A stretch of DNA of 64,000 nt from Geotalea sp. SG265 (GTDB taxonomy: Bacteria > Desulfobacterota > Desulfuromonadia > Geobacterales > Geobacteraceae): positions 186,001 to 250,000 of the forward strand of contig NZ_JAKZFT010000002.1 of assembly GCF_022808985.1 (NCBI RefSeq). Reading direction: 5' to 3'. Made by a program: the position numbers and the translations under genes. Positions 1-9,301 of the stretch are shown here, one piece after another (the stretch's first letter is position 1; each line of letters opens with the position of its first letter). The notes below the pieces were generated by a model, which did no database searches, was not told where the DNA came from, and saw only the letters and a program-made list of their open reading frames with translations.

Positions 1-1591
1 ATTCATAGGTCGGGCTGTAGCGCCCGGCATAGGTCCCCAGCTGGGTCAAAGCCATACCGATATTGTTCCAGGCATCGGGATGGCCCGGAGAAAGGTTGAT
101 AGAGGTAATCAGAGCCGGGATCGCTTTCTTCGGCTGACGCTGCTTGAGATAGGCATAGGCCAGGTTGTTCCAGGCCCGGGATTTATCCGGTGATTTGGCG
201 ACAACATCCTGCCAGAGGGTCATCTCGTCAGTCCAGACCCGGTTGCGATTGAAGGTGATCGCCGCAAGGACCGCCGGAATCAGCAGCGCCACTACCAGAA
301 CCGCACCGGCAGCCTTTTTGCTCCCCATGGACAGCCGTTCCATGGCCAAAACCACCAATGCAGCAACGGCTATGAAAAATCCGACCGATGGCAGATAGAC
401 CCGATGTTCAAACATGACATCGACGATGGGAATAACGCTCGATTCCACAGATAGCGCCAGGAAAAACCAGAAGATACCGAAGGCGATGAGGCGGTAAAAA
501 ACGGTAAACGGCGATGGATGGCTTGCATAGTTCACTTCGCCCCCCGCACCTGTAAGCTCTGGCCCGGGATTTCTGCTCAGGCAGGCGCAATAGACGCCGC
601 AGGCGAAAATCGCCGCAAGCAGCAGGAAAGATACGGCAACCGGCAGTTGGAAAAACGAATGGTATACCGGGACGTCATGGTCCAGGTTCTGCCCGGCAGG
701 GAAGAACAGCAGCCTGAGATAGCCGACGATCACCCGGAATTGGGTAAAGAGATAATCGGCGCGTGGCATATCAGTCTGCACCCGGGTCAGGGCATCGATT
801 CTGCTCCAGATTCGTCCACCCGTGACCGCTATCAGACTGATGGGAACGACCGCAGCAGCAGCGAGACACGCCACGACGAGCAGCATCCTTTTGCGCAGCT
901 TCCCCCTGAAGAAGAAAAATTCGTAGAGAAGCACCATGAACGGCAGGGTGAAGGTGATTTCCTTGGTACGCATGGCCAGGATTGCCGCAATGATCGAGAC
1001 AGCCACACAGAAGGCGGCAACGGCTTTCTTCCCCCCTTTTCCCCACAAGCGGCGGGCCCCCACGTACGAAAGCAGCGAAGCAAGGTAGAAGAGGGTTGCC
1101 AGGGAGGTGTAACGTTGGACGATATAGGTGACAGCCTGGGTCTGGAGCGGATGGGCCACGAAAAGAAGCGCGGCAAGGAAGGCAACGGACCATTTGCGCC
1201 CGGTTTCGTCAGCGGGAAAGACGGGAGAAGCAAGGGTCAGGAAAACCAGGAGATAGACGAGCAGGGCATTAATGAGATGAATGATCAGGTTGACGTAATG
1301 ATAGCCCTGAACCGCAAAACCGTTGCCCTGAAGCAGCATGCCGAGCTTGTAGTTGAGGGCAAAGGTCAGATCTCCCACCGCCCGCATCCCCTTGACCACC
1401 AGGGGATCGGCCAGGAGATCGGTGCTCCGCACCACCGGATTGCCCAGAATAGCTGAAATATCGTCAAAATTGAACTGGGCGCCAAAGGTGTTCGCGTAAG
1501 CAACGGTGCCGAGAATGAGGATGATCGCCATATGCCACAGGCTGGCGTGCCTTCTCGGCCGGCAGAAGAAATCATAAATTTTTTCAGTCAT
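1..1591 (-). CDS. TMTC-like multi-pass membrane protein with TPRs (C-terminus off window)
   Basis: Partial gene entering from beyond position 1; I translated it by hand from an ATG at 1591. The N-terminus has one hydrophobic segment and then the motif FNFDD. This is followed by a luminal-type loop, about ten more hydrophobic segments, and the motif AHPLQTQAVTYIVQRYTS, which resembles the HPxHxE...QR signature of TMTC/GT-C proteins. The last visible 70 residues are TPR-like (AWNNLAYAYLKQRQPKKAI, then DAWNNIGMALTQLG). Two relatives occur in this window at 43319-45166 and 49341-50951. From the family, a lipid-linked-sugar-dependent protein glycosyltransferase is plausible; that function is inference. 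The start has only a weak ribosome site. It lies at the downstream end of the polysaccharide cluster and may be a separate unit. Confidence 0.8.
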   Translation of the reverse strand, partial: MTEKIYDFFCRPRRHASLWHMAIILILGTVAYANTFGAQFNFDDISAILGNPVVRSTDLLADPLVVKGMRAVGDLTFALNYKLGMLLQGNGFAVQGYHYVNLIIHLINALLVYLLVFLTLASPVFPADETGRKWSVAFLAALLFVAHPLQTQAVTYIVQRYTSLATLFYLASLLSYVGARRLWGKGGKKAVAAFCVAVSIIAAILAMRTKEITFTLPFMVLLYEFFFFRGKLRKRMLLVVACLAAAAVVPISLIAVTGGRIWSRIDALTRVQTDMPRADYLFTQFRVIVGYLRLLFFPAGQNLDHDVPVYHSFFQLPVAVSFLLLAAIFACGVYCACLSRNPGPELTGAGGEVNYASHPSPFTVFYRLIAFGIFWFFLALSVESSVIPIVDVMFEHRVYLPSVGFFIAVAALVVLAMERLSMGSKKAAGAVLVVALLIPAVLAAITFNRNRVWTDEMTLWQDVVAKSPDKSRAWNNLAYAYLKQRQPKKAIPALITSINLSPGHPDAWNNIGMALTQLGTYAGRYSPTYE

Positions 1592-1683
1592 CTCAAGTCT
1601 TCCATGGAAAAAATATTCGGCATTCTTGCCCATGCGGACTCTTATCACGAATAGCCGTTAATGTATAGCTTTTCGGCAGCCAG

Positions 1684-2706
1684 TTACCCCCTGTCCAAAA
1701 GCTCCCGGAATGTCAGCCGGTATTGCTGCAAGAGGCGAGATATATCCCTGCTGCCTATCTTTCTTTTCCCCATGATCGAGCGGCGCTTCCGAAGCATCCG
1801 CGGCACCCCGAGCACAGCGTGCCACTGGCCCTTGAGCAGAGCTGCAATAAGAGCCCACCGGGAGCCGCTGGCAAGAAACTCTCCACCGGAGCCGTGGCCG
1901 GACAGAATGGACCGTCCCTGTTCAACATACCTGATCAGGGTGAAAAATGGAACCAGCAGCAGCATGCCCGGGGGAAAGGTCTTCAGCGCCGCCCAGTAAT
2001 GGTTCCGTTCCACCAGGTAGAGCTTCAAGGGAGAAAAGAAGCCGCCGGTCATGGAATATTTATGATAGACGACGGCGCGGGTAGCCAAAAGGGCCTTCCA
2101 GCCGGCAAGCCGGCAACGGAGCCCCAGATCCGTATCCTCGGCATAGGCAAAGAAATCGTCATCGAAAAACCCGGTTTCCTCCAGCATGGCCCGTCGGTAA
2201 AGGGCAACGCAGGCGCTGGGAAGGAGAATCTCCTCCACATCGGCCATGCCCAAGCTGGAAAACCTTTGCCTGCGGAACCTGCCCCGCGACATGCCGTCAC
2301 GGCAGATGCCTACACCGATGGAGTCCACCATGTCCGGTTCATCATATGAACAGATCCGGCTGCCGACCATTCCCGCTTCCGGATAGCCGTCGGCAACGGC
2401 AACGATGGTGGCAAGCCAATCGGTAGCCGCGAAGGTATCGTTATTGAGCGTGACGATATAATCGCCCGACGCATGGGTAAGACCGATATTGTTCCCCGTT
2501 GCAAAGCCCGTATTTTCAGCCAGTTCCACGAGCTTCACCCATGGATAGCGATCCCTTAGCAGCGCAGACGAGCCGTCGGTGGAACCGTTGTCCACCAGGA
2601 TAACCTCGAAGTCCCGAAAGCTCTGGGCCGCAAGGCTGTCCAGACAGGAAGGCAGATGCTCGATGCCGTTCCAGTTGACGATGATGATGGAAGCGCGCGG
2701 TTTCAT
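1684..2706 (-). CDS. Glycosyltransferase family 2 (rhamnosyltransferase type)
   Basis: GT-A-fold inverting glycosyltransferase. The N-terminus ASIIIVNWNGIEHLPSCL is the usual nucleotide-binding start of GT2 rhamnosyltransferase-like enzymes. It is followed by VDNGSTDGS, the acidic metal site around VTLNNDT and EDTDLGLR in the acceptor region. A hydrophobic stretch (LLLVPFFTLI) near residue 270 suggests membrane contact. I chose the ATG at 2706 because it overlaps the TGA of the upstream gene as ATGA, with GGTGAAAG before it, which implies translational coupling. It is probably the last enzyme of the glycan operon that reads leftward. Donor and acceptor sugars cannot be told from sequence. Confidence 0.9.
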   Translation of the reverse strand: MKPRASIIIVNWNGIEHLPSCLDSLAAQSFRDFEVILVDNGSTDGSSALLRDRYPWVKLVELAENTGFATGNNIGLTHASGDYIVTLNNDTFAATDWLATIVAVADGYPEAGMVGSRICSYDEPDMVDSIGVGICRDGMSRGRFRRQRFSSLGMADVEEILLPSACVALYRRAMLEETGFFDDDFFAYAEDTDLGLRCRLAGWKALLATRAVVYHKYSMTGGFFSPLKLYLVERNHYWAALKTFPPGMLLLVPFFTLIRYVEQGRSILSGHGSGGEFLASGSRWALIAALLKGQWHAVLGVPRMLRKRRSIMGKRKIGSRDISRLLQQYRLTFRELLDRG

Positions 2707-3452
2707 CTGTCTTTCACCGTTGCAGATCTCATGCGCCACCTCAGCAAAAGATGCCAGGCAAGCCAGAAGCGGCGGCTGATCTGGACAAGGGGTTTAAAGC
2801 GGATAACGAATTCGGTCTGACTGGCACCATGTCTCCGGTACATGATTGTCTTTACCGGCACGAATTCCGTCTCCCCCACCAGCTCGCACAACTGCCCCAG
2901 CCACATGTCGTGCATGGGGATGCGGCGGGGAAAGGGGAGCGCCACCGCCAGCAGGTCCCGGGAAAAGGCCAGGCAGCACCCCATATAGCGGTTGTTGTAG
3001 ATATTTTTCCAGAAGCCCCGCCCTGCGTTGATTACCTGGAAAATGGAATCGTGGGTGATATTTTCCGCCTCGTCAACCACATAGCCGTCAAGGGCGATCA
3101 AATACGGCCGCTTTAGCTGCCGGTCGAACGTCTCCCGTATCAGCGCAATCTTGTTGTCAATCCAGACATCGTCCTGGTCCGCAAGAACGATGATATCGCC
3201 GGTCGCCTGTTCCAGGGCATGCTCGAAATTGAAGGTTGCATTGTAAAAGGTGTTGCTCTCCGACAGGCGTATCCTTGGATCGCTGAGCACTTTGATTATG
3301 GCGACCGTGCTGTCAGTGGACGAATCATCGGAGATGATCAGCTCATCCTCCGGCCCCAACTGATAAAGAATCGTCTCCAGCTGGCGGCTGATAAACCGCT
3401 CGCCGTTGTGTGTCGCCATGCAGACGGAGATTTTGCCGTTTTCTTCAGGCAT
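2703..3452 (-). CDS. Glycosyltransferase family 2
   Basis: A GT2 enzyme of 249 residues. ISVCMATHNGERFISRQL opens the Rossmann-like half, ISDDSSTDST follows, and VLADQDDVW is the DXD-type metal-binding site. The middle has the MGCCLAFSRDLL / MHDMWLGQL pattern shared with the GT2 at 5101-6036 and with the first half of the protein at 9302-11971, so these three belong to one subfamily (similar to rhamnosyl- or glucosyltransferases of O-antigen loci). Its stop overlaps the next start (ATGA). Substrate is unknown. Confidence 0.88.
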   Translation of the reverse strand: MPEENGKISVCMATHNGERFISRQLETILYQLGPEDELIISDDSSTDSTVAIIKVLSDPRIRLSESNTFYNATFNFEHALEQATGDIIVLADQDDVWIDNKIALIRETFDRQLKRPYLIALDGYVVDEAENITHDSIFQVINAGRGFWKNIYNNRYMGCCLAFSRDLLAVALPFPRRIPMHDMWLGQLCELVGETEFVPVKTIMYRRHGASQTEFVIRFKPLVQISRRFWLAWHLLLRWRMRSATVKDR

Positions 3453-3469
3453 ACAGCACTACTGGACCC

Positions 3470-4315
3470 CTAATCCTTGAAAGCATTCCTGTAGAGTGAC
3501 AGGAATGCAAGAGAACGGAATTGCACCGTCAATCTGAAACAGCGCTTCAGCATCACCAACCGGTAGAGGACAGCATCGGCATAACCATCAATGGAGTTCC
3601 TCGCCCCTTCGCAGAACAACTCGAAACGCTGCAGGGCAGCGGCACAAGACAACCTTTCCCTCCCGGAAAAACCATGGCTGCACTGGAAAGGGAGCACGTA
3701 AAAGCCATCAATATGGCGCCTCAGCCGCTTGTTGAAGGCGAAATCGGCAAAATCCAGCCTGATCCGCTCATCGAAGCCGCCACAGCGTTCAAAGAGATCC
3801 GCACTTACCAGCATGCCACTGTTAACCACAGCCTTGCCCTTGAAGCTGTGCCAGCCAGGGGCAATATGGGCTAAGGGGAACCCAGTCCGGGCAACGTAGC
3901 GACAAGGGGAGCAGATCATGCCATCCCCCTGCAGCACCGGAACGAATACCTCTGCATCAGGGTGTTCTTCCTTTGCCTTGCAATAGACATCAAGGGCAGT
4001 GTCGGGAAATGCCGTATCCTGGTCCAGCAGAAGAAGCCAGTTCTTGCCAAGCTGCCGGGCCAGTTTGCAACCTTCGTTGTAAGCCCTGCTGACGCCGGGA
4101 TTGGTCGGGTCATGGCGGTAGTGGATATTCCACATACCGGAGCGGCCTATCGGCGCCCGTCCTAAGCGGTTGGGGCTGTTATCGTAAACGAAGAGATCAA
4201 GACAACTATCCAGGCGCTGGAGAGCCCGGGAAAGTGAAGTAAAGGTCTCGCTATTTGTCAAGTCCCGGCGGTACAGCACCACCACCGCCAGTATGTCGTG
4301 CAAAGCCTCTTTCAC
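3470..4315 (-). CDS. Glycosyltransferase family 2 (RfbN/WbbL-like)
   Basis: The protein has 281 residues, beginning with ILAVVVLYRRDLTNS and then VYDNSPN, the layout of rhamnosyltransferases that add Rha to O-antigen or to a lipid-linked acceptor. LLLLDQDTAFP is the metal-binding DXD region, and CGGFDERIRLDFADFAFNKRL is the acceptor-side motif of this subfamily. The start is GTG at 4315, six bases after the stop of the methyltransferase gene upstream, so the two are co-transcribed. A rhamnosyl donor is suggested by the family only. Confidence 0.85.
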   Translation of the reverse strand: MKEALHDILAVVVLYRRDLTNSETFTSLSRALQRLDSCLDLFVYDNSPNRLGRAPIGRSGMWNIHYRHDPTNPGVSRAYNEGCKLARQLGKNWLLLLDQDTAFPDTALDVYCKAKEEHPDAEVFVPVLQGDGMICSPCRYVARTGFPLAHIAPGWHSFKGKAVVNSGMLVSADLFERCGGFDERIRLDFADFAFNKRLRRHIDGFYVLPFQCSHGFSGRERLSCAAALQRFELFCEGARNSIDGYADAVLYRLVMLKRCFRLTVQFRSLAFLSLYRNAFKD

Positions 4316-4318
4316 CGC

Positions 4319-5059
4319 TCACTCCGTTTTTCTCAGAACAGCGGCAAATTCTGCGTCTAGGCGGCGCATCTCTTCGACCACAAATGGCAGACCAAGATCT
4401 TCACGTGCCACGGCCAACGTTTCTGCGAAAGACGCCATCGTCCAGACGTGATAGTGAGGGTGACTCGCCGATTCAGAAATAGGCAATTCCTCGTCTTGCC
4501 CCCGTTGATTCGCCCCGTAAATCTCCTCGAAGTGTTCGGCCTTGGACCAGCCAGGCCCGGCACAATAATCTTTGATCAGGTGATCGATCGAGGTCAGCCG
4601 CCTGCTTCGGTCAAACGTCATAGTCATTTCGGGAACAGTCAGGAAAAGTATGTTGCCGCGGGAAACGGCGCGGAGCCAGTTTTCTAAGGTCTGTAAAGGG
4701 TTTTGACAATGCTCGATCACATGATTGGCGACAACAAAACCCGCAGCCCCATCGCCAATGGAAGCAAGGACCTCCCCATCGTCGACAATATCTACTGGTA
4801 CGAAGGGAACAAATGCCAGTTCCGGATAGGCGTTGCGAAGTGTCGCCTGGTCCATGCAGTCCACATAGCGGACCTGAGCACCAACGGGCAAGGGAAGCGG
4901 AAGATGCAGCGCCCCTATCTCTAGTCCGTGCCCAGATAAATAGCAATTAACCAATGAATATCTGGCACGCATCCGAAGGCGATGGCGCGGTGACAGATTA
5001 AGGACAGCCCAGTTTTGGAGGCGGCAAAAGAATAATTTGCTCATAGGACCCTGCAGCAT
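4319..5059 (-). CDS. SAM-dependent methyltransferase (class I, Methyltransf_11-like)
   Basis: A 246-residue Rossmann-type methyltransferase. LEIGALHLPLPLP stands in the position of motif I but lacks the usual GxGxG; VRYVDCMD is the acidic end of strand 2. FVVANHVIEHCQNPLQTLENW is the typical post-II/motif IV region with the ANHVIEH signature. Similar proteins occur in O-antigen and capsule loci, where they methylate sugars or a chain end. A second ATG at 5044, preceded by AGGG, is an alternative start. It lies between two glycosyltransferase genes in the same direction. The acceptor is unknown. Confidence 0.75.
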   Translation of the reverse strand: MLQGPMSKLFFCRLQNWAVLNLSPRHRLRMRARYSLVNCYLSGHGLEIGALHLPLPLPVGAQVRYVDCMDQATLRNAYPELAFVPFVPVDIVDDGEVLASIGDGAAGFVVANHVIEHCQNPLQTLENWLRAVSRGNILFLTVPEMTMTFDRSRRLTSIDHLIKDYCAGPGWSKAEHFEEIYGANQRGQDEELPISESASHPHYHVWTMASFAETLAVAREDLGLPFVVEEMRRLDAEFAAVLRKTE

Positions 5060-5100
5060 AAGCTGAAACGGAAATAAACCAGTACCTGATGAAAAGAAAC

Positions 5101-6036
5101 TCAGCGCAGTAGCAGCATACGCATATTCATCAGCCAGTTGGAATAGAGAAAGCCATACTTCAGGCGACGATATGCTTCTTTCAGCCTTCCTTGTTCCCTG
5201 AGACGAGAGTAAATCCCAAGGAGTTCCCGTTGTTGAGGAGGGAGCCGATCGCCAAACCTTTGGAGGAATACCGCCGCCTGCCGCTGCAACTGCAGGTCAA
5301 AATCATCCCGGCTGATCAGTGTGGATGGGTTAAGGATCTTATCCAGAGCGACACCGAAGCCTGTTGGCTTGGCGCCGCTGTCATTCCTGCCGTGCTGACG
5401 ATAGAGCACGGTCGGCTCATTTACATACCCTATCCTGCCGAAAGCCGCCGCCACAAGGCACAGCCACCAGTCATGCATGCGTGCCTCGGCTGGGATCGGC
5501 AAAGCCAGTTCGCGCAGGGGTTTATTGATCATGACAGTGCAGCCCGTCGCCACATTCTGCACCAGCAAGCGATTAAACGCAATCGCATCGGGATTTGTTC
5601 CATGATAGCGCCAAAATGACGGCGCCAGAGGCTGCAATGCGCAGTCAACAACCTTCAGGTCACTGTGAACAAGGAGCGGCATCTCCTTGCCGTAATGAGC
5701 CTCCATTTCCCCCATCTTGGCCAGGGTCTTCTCAATTTTCCGCGGCAACCAGACGTCGTCTTGGTCGCAAAACATAACATAGTCAGCAGTGGAGTGTTGC
5801 AAAAGTCGAGCGAAGTTACCGCAGGGACCGAGGGTCGTGTCGGTTGAGGAAAGAGAAGTAACGTTGCCATGTGCAGTCTGGCAGGATTCAATGATGGCAC
5901 GGGTATCATCGGTCGAACCGTCATCGCTGATAATCATTCGCCAGTCCTGGCAGGTCTGGGCAAAGAGGGAAACCAGCTGTTCACCGAGGTAGTGCTCGCC
6001 GTTGAATGTTGCCAGGAGGAGGTCAACAGCGCTCAT
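5101..6036 (-). CDS. Glycosyltransferase family 2
   Basis: A protein of 311 residues. VDLLLATFNGEHYLGEQL is the N-terminal strand/loop, ISDDGSTDDTR the second motif, and MFCDQDDVWLPRKI the DXD site. MHDWWLCLVAAAFGRIGYVNEPTVLYRQH is the conserved acceptor-region motif of rhamnosyltransferase-like GT2 enzymes. The C-terminal 80 residues are helical and basic, which fits a peripheral attachment to the inner membrane. The start overlaps the stop of the upstream GT4 gene by four bases (ATGA). Confidence 0.9.
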   Translation of the reverse strand: MSAVDLLLATFNGEHYLGEQLVSLFAQTCQDWRMIISDDGSTDDTRAIIESCQTAHGNVTSLSSTDTTLGPCGNFARLLQHSTADYVMFCDQDDVWLPRKIEKTLAKMGEMEAHYGKEMPLLVHSDLKVVDCALQPLAPSFWRYHGTNPDAIAFNRLLVQNVATGCTVMINKPLRELALPIPAEARMHDWWLCLVAAAFGRIGYVNEPTVLYRQHGRNDSGAKPTGFGVALDKILNPSTLISRDDFDLQLQRQAAVFLQRFGDRLPPQQRELLGIYSRLREQGRLKEAYRRLKYGFLYSNWLMNMRMLLLR

Positions 6037-7412
6037 GCCGTGCCACTATTACCAGCGGGAATGCTTCCCGTCATTTGTATGTAAACACACAAAAGCTCCT
6101 GCACATACTCCTCGATGCTCTTTGGTTTCTGCACATTATCTGTTAGGCGCCGGAGAAGCTTCCTGTCATGACACACCTGTTTGAGCAGCTCGGCTAGGGC
6201 ACCCGCATCACCTGATTCAAATAGAAGTCCATCCTGTCCATGATGAACGACTTCCGCCATCCCCCCCAGGTTGGTTGCAATGACAGGACAACCCGCAGCA
6301 TGGGCCGAATAAATCACCAGTGGTGTATTCTCGTACCAAAGAGACGGGACGACCAGCACATCCAGATCAGCAAAGATAGTTCCAATCTGATTGTTTGGAA
6401 AAGTGCCGCAAAAATGAATACGTCGGTCGCCATCAGCAGAGGATCTAATTGTTGCTGCGTATGCGGGGAAGTCTTTGTCTCTGCCGTAAATCTTCAACTC
6501 GACAGGCTCCGTCTCCGGCAGCGCCCGCACCGCCTGTATCAGCACGTGGACTCCTTTTGGTTCAGAGAGGGTGCCGATGTAACCAATACGCAGCGGACCT
6601 TTCCCCTCTACCTTTTCACGATTCTGAAAAGGCTTCAGATCAATGCCGAAAGAACAGAAGATCACCTTTTCCGGTTGCAATCCGAAACTAGTTAAGGTGC
6701 GCTCCATCATCCTGGTGGGAGCTAAAACCCTGTCAATCTTGTTCAATTGCTGCACCATGAAAGCTGCACGCCCGGCCAGCGCCTTCACGTGGCGGAATGG
6801 AGCAAGATTCTTGAGGTGAGAGCAGGTAGAGAGGCGAGCAGCTTGCCGTGCCGCCCAATCCGGTAGTAAGGCGGCAACTTGCCGAATGGCTTTCCCTGGC
6901 GATAGTGCTGCCACATGGCGAATACAATTGCCCCCAAGACAATCTGGGCCTTCACAGAGCCGCCCATCGGGCAGCCGCAGTTGATTAGTAAAGCAGACCG
7001 GCCAGAAATCAGTGGGGGTTAGTGCTGTCGGAATACCGAGATCGTGGCAAACAGCGATTGCCGATGCGGAAAGCCGCTGCAGGTGGAAGAAGTGAACCAT
7101 GTCCGGTTTCCAGCACTGCAGAAAGCCCCGAAAATGAGCAGCGAAAAAGGGATTATTATATTCCGCCTCGATCACGTTATCCACAGGTCCCATTGGAACG
7201 TAGGCATGGTGGAACCGCTCCACGGGAAAGCCGTCGTAGCTATAGCGATCGAAGCGTTGGTCGTCCTTCAGCTCTCTGCTGCCGGGATAGCCGGTGAATA
7301 TCGCCACATCATGACCAAGGCGCCTCAGCTCCCGCGCTGTTTCCAGGGTCAGGATTTCGGTGCCGGCTGAAAAATCCGGCAGAAACTGGTGGATGGTAAG
7401 AAGTACTCTCAC
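6033..7412 (-). CDS. Glycosyltransferase family 4 (GT-B fold)
   Basis: The protein has 459 residues. The N-terminal half starts MRVLLTIHQFLPDFSAGTE, the glycine-containing loop of GT4 enzymes. The C-terminal half has LRIGYIGTLSEPKGVHVLIQA and then DVLVVPSLWYENTPLVIYSAHAAGCPVIA, including the E-x7-E-like donor site. A cysteine-rich insert (CEGPDCLGGNCIRH) near residue 175 is the kind seen in GT4 proteins of Geobacteraceae polysaccharide loci. The start is GTG with no clear ribosome site. It is co-oriented with the epimerase 13 bases upstream. Confidence 0.9.
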   Translation of the reverse strand: MRVLLTIHQFLPDFSAGTEILTLETARELRRLGHDVAIFTGYPGSRELKDDQRFDRYSYDGFPVERFHHAYVPMGPVDNVIEAEYNNPFFAAHFRGFLQCWKPDMVHFFHLQRLSASAIAVCHDLGIPTALTPTDFWPVCFTNQLRLPDGRLCEGPDCLGGNCIRHVAALSPGKAIRQVAALLPDWAARQAARLSTCSHLKNLAPFRHVKALAGRAAFMVQQLNKIDRVLAPTRMMERTLTSFGLQPEKVIFCSFGIDLKPFQNREKVEGKGPLRIGYIGTLSEPKGVHVLIQAVRALPETEPVELKIYGRDKDFPAYAATIRSSADGDRRIHFCGTFPNNQIGTIFADLDVLVVPSLWYENTPLVIYSAHAAGCPVIATNLGGMAEVVHHGQDGLLFESGDAGALAELLKQVCHDRKLLRRLTDNVQKPKSIEEYVQELLCVYIQMTGSIPAGNSGTA

Positions 7413-7425
7413 TCGCTGGCTCTGG

Positions 7426-8349
7426 TCATATTACCTGCAACCCCATGACAAACTCCCAGGTCTTCGCTATCCCAGCCGGCAGTGAAACAACCGGAGCCCA
7501 ATCCAGCTCTGTCCTCGCTCGGGCAATGTCCAGGTAGATGCGCGGCACATCGAAGGTTCTTTTTGGCTTGTACTCTACCTGCACCTCTCGGCCTGTCACT
7601 GTTCGAATCGTCTCGACAATTTCATTCAGGGAGTAGCCCGTACCGCTGCCCAGGTTGAATATCCGAGATTCAGTAGGTTTCGTGGCTGCTCGATAGATAC
7701 CCTCAGCCAAATCCTCTATGTAAACATAGTCCCGGACGACCTCCCCGTCCCCCCAGATTTCGATTGGCTCATTTCGGGCCACCTTACCGAGAAATACCGA
7801 GATTGCTCCCTGGATGCCATTGGGATTTTGCCTGCTGCCATAAGGGTTGGATGGACGGACAATGGTATAGTCGAGATTATGAAGGAGCTTGAAAAGCGCC
7901 AGGTACTTCTCGATCATTAGCTTTGTGATGCCGTAGGAGCATTCGGGGTCGGTAGGACTGTTTTCGGCAATGGGCAGGGTTAACGGCTTGCCATAGACGG
8001 TACCACCGGAAGAGACAAAGATGACCTTGATATTCCGGACGATACACTGTTCCAGAAGGAAGATTGTTTCAACCACATTGGACTGGATATCGAAGGCCGG
8101 ATCGTCATTGGAGGTTTTTGGCAGGGTGGTGCTGATAAGGTGAAAGACAGTATTCACCCCCACCAGGGCATCAGCCAAAAGCCCCCGGTTGCCGAAGTCG
8201 CCGAAGCGGTAGTCAACACCGGCAATGGGCTTGCGGTAGTGCTCCTCATATTTGTCGAAGACCCGCACCTTATGGCCCGCTGCAAGGAGCCTGTCTACCA
8301 AGTGTGAGCCGATGAAGCCGTTACCGCCGAGGATCAAGAATTTCATCAT
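7426..8349 (-). CDS. NAD-dependent sugar epimerase/dehydratase (extended SDR)
   Basis: About 307 residues of an extended short-chain dehydrogenase. FLILGGNGFIGSHLVDRLL carries the GxxGxxG NAD-binding motif. SYGITKLMIEKYL is the catalytic YxxxK, SSGG the catalytic Ser region, and IVRPSNPYGSRQNPNG the substrate-side loop. This fits UDP-glucose 4-epimerase-like enzymes that supply the sugar nucleotides of the cluster. The ATG at 8349 overlaps the TGA of the upstream gene; a second ATG follows immediately at 8346. Which sugar is converted cannot be read from sequence. Confidence 0.9.
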   Translation of the reverse strand: MMKFLILGGNGFIGSHLVDRLLAAGHKVRVFDKYEEHYRKPIAGVDYRFGDFGNRGLLADALVGVNTVFHLISTTLPKTSNDDPAFDIQSNVVETIFLLEQCIVRNIKVIFVSSGGTVYGKPLTLPIAENSPTDPECSYGITKLMIEKYLALFKLLHNLDYTIVRPSNPYGSRQNPNGIQGAISVFLGKVARNEPIEIWGDGEVVRDYVYIEDLAEGIYRAATKPTESRIFNLGSGTGYSLNEIVETIRTVTGREVQVEYKPKRTFDVPRIYLDIARARTELDWAPVVSLPAGIAKTWEFVMGLQVI

Positions 8350-9263
8350 GAACCTGTGAGTCGTCCCTTTCGTAATATTTTGTAAACAGGCAACAGTGGC
8401 CTGAGTATTTTCCATAACGCAGATTGCTGGATCTGAAGTATTGAATCTGCCCAGTCGGGAATGGTCATCGAGCAGTAACCACTCATCATCTGAGCACTTT
8501 GATCATTGAACGCAACACCAAACAAATTCTCAAACAGGAGATTCGACCTCTTTACAATATCCTTCAATTCTTCATCCGTATAGTCATGATTATGATAAAC
8601 CTGAGCAAAATTGGAACATGCGGACTTATATCCCCTCCTGGAATTATGGACAGCCCAATGAAGATCTTCTCCCCATCCCGTATTTTCATCAAAAGGATAA
8701 CGGTTAAAGTGCTCTTTATTGAATATTGCACACACCGTTGTAAAAGGAAACATTTGTCGGAATCGGTATTTGGGAAGGCCGGACCAGTTGCGCTCCAGAA
8801 AAGGTTCTATGATGTAAATGCCTTTAACAAGGGAATTTTTGAAGAGAAAAGCAGCGACACCGGCAACATTGAACACTTGTGCGTTTTCATCAAGTTCGGC
8901 AGCACATACTGCCTTCAATTCCGCTTCTAGTCCCATACTATAAACCAGGTTATCAAGCCAGTGTTCATCAGTAGGAATGGCATCCTGGTTCAAAAAAACA
9001 TAATACTTCCTTGCCGTTGATAAGGAGGCGCCATAGTTCCTCGTTCTGGAATGGCTAAATTGTTCCGCAGCTATCTGGGTAACAGCAACAGGATACTTTC
9101 TCAATGTTTCGAGAGTCCCGTCAGTCGAGCCGGAGTCTATTGCAATTACATCATAGAGATATTGGCTTTTCTGCCGAAAAATCGAGGCCAGTACTCGTTC
9201 CAGGCGAGCACCAGCATTTTTCGTTGGTATTATTATAGAAATATCTGGTGTGGCATCGCTCAT
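8346..9263 (-). CDS. Glycosyltransferase family 2 (rhamnosyltransferase type)
   Basis: A GT2 protein of 305 residues. ISIIIPTKNAGARLERVL and AIDSGSTDGTLE form the donor-binding half; YVFLNQDAIP is the metal site. SHSRTRNYGASLS, which precedes the DXD, is characteristic of the rhamnosyltransferase subgroup that includes WbbL-like enzymes. ENTGWGEDLHWAVHNSRRGYKSA is the acceptor-side motif with the ED dyad. Its end is coupled to the epimerase gene. Confidence 0.9.
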   Translation of the reverse strand: MSDATPDISIIIPTKNAGARLERVLASIFRQKSQYLYDVIAIDSGSTDGTLETLRKYPVAVTQIAAEQFSHSRTRNYGASLSTARKYYVFLNQDAIPTDEHWLDNLVYSMGLEAELKAVCAAELDENAQVFNVAGVAAFLFKNSLVKGIYIIEPFLERNWSGLPKYRFRQMFPFTTVCAIFNKEHFNRYPFDENTGWGEDLHWAVHNSRRGYKSACSNFAQVYHNHDYTDEELKDIVKRSNLLFENLFGVAFNDQSAQMMSGYCSMTIPDWADSILQIQQSALWKILRPLLPVYKILRKGRLTGS

Positions 9264-9301
9264 GAACGTCCTAACTGAAATTTCCGAGAATCGTATACGA
9301 C

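Noticed and set aside
518-1456. 312-codon plus-strand frame in the first kilobase
   Set aside because: Antisense to the TMTC-like membrane protein, whose hydrophobic segments and motifs are clear.
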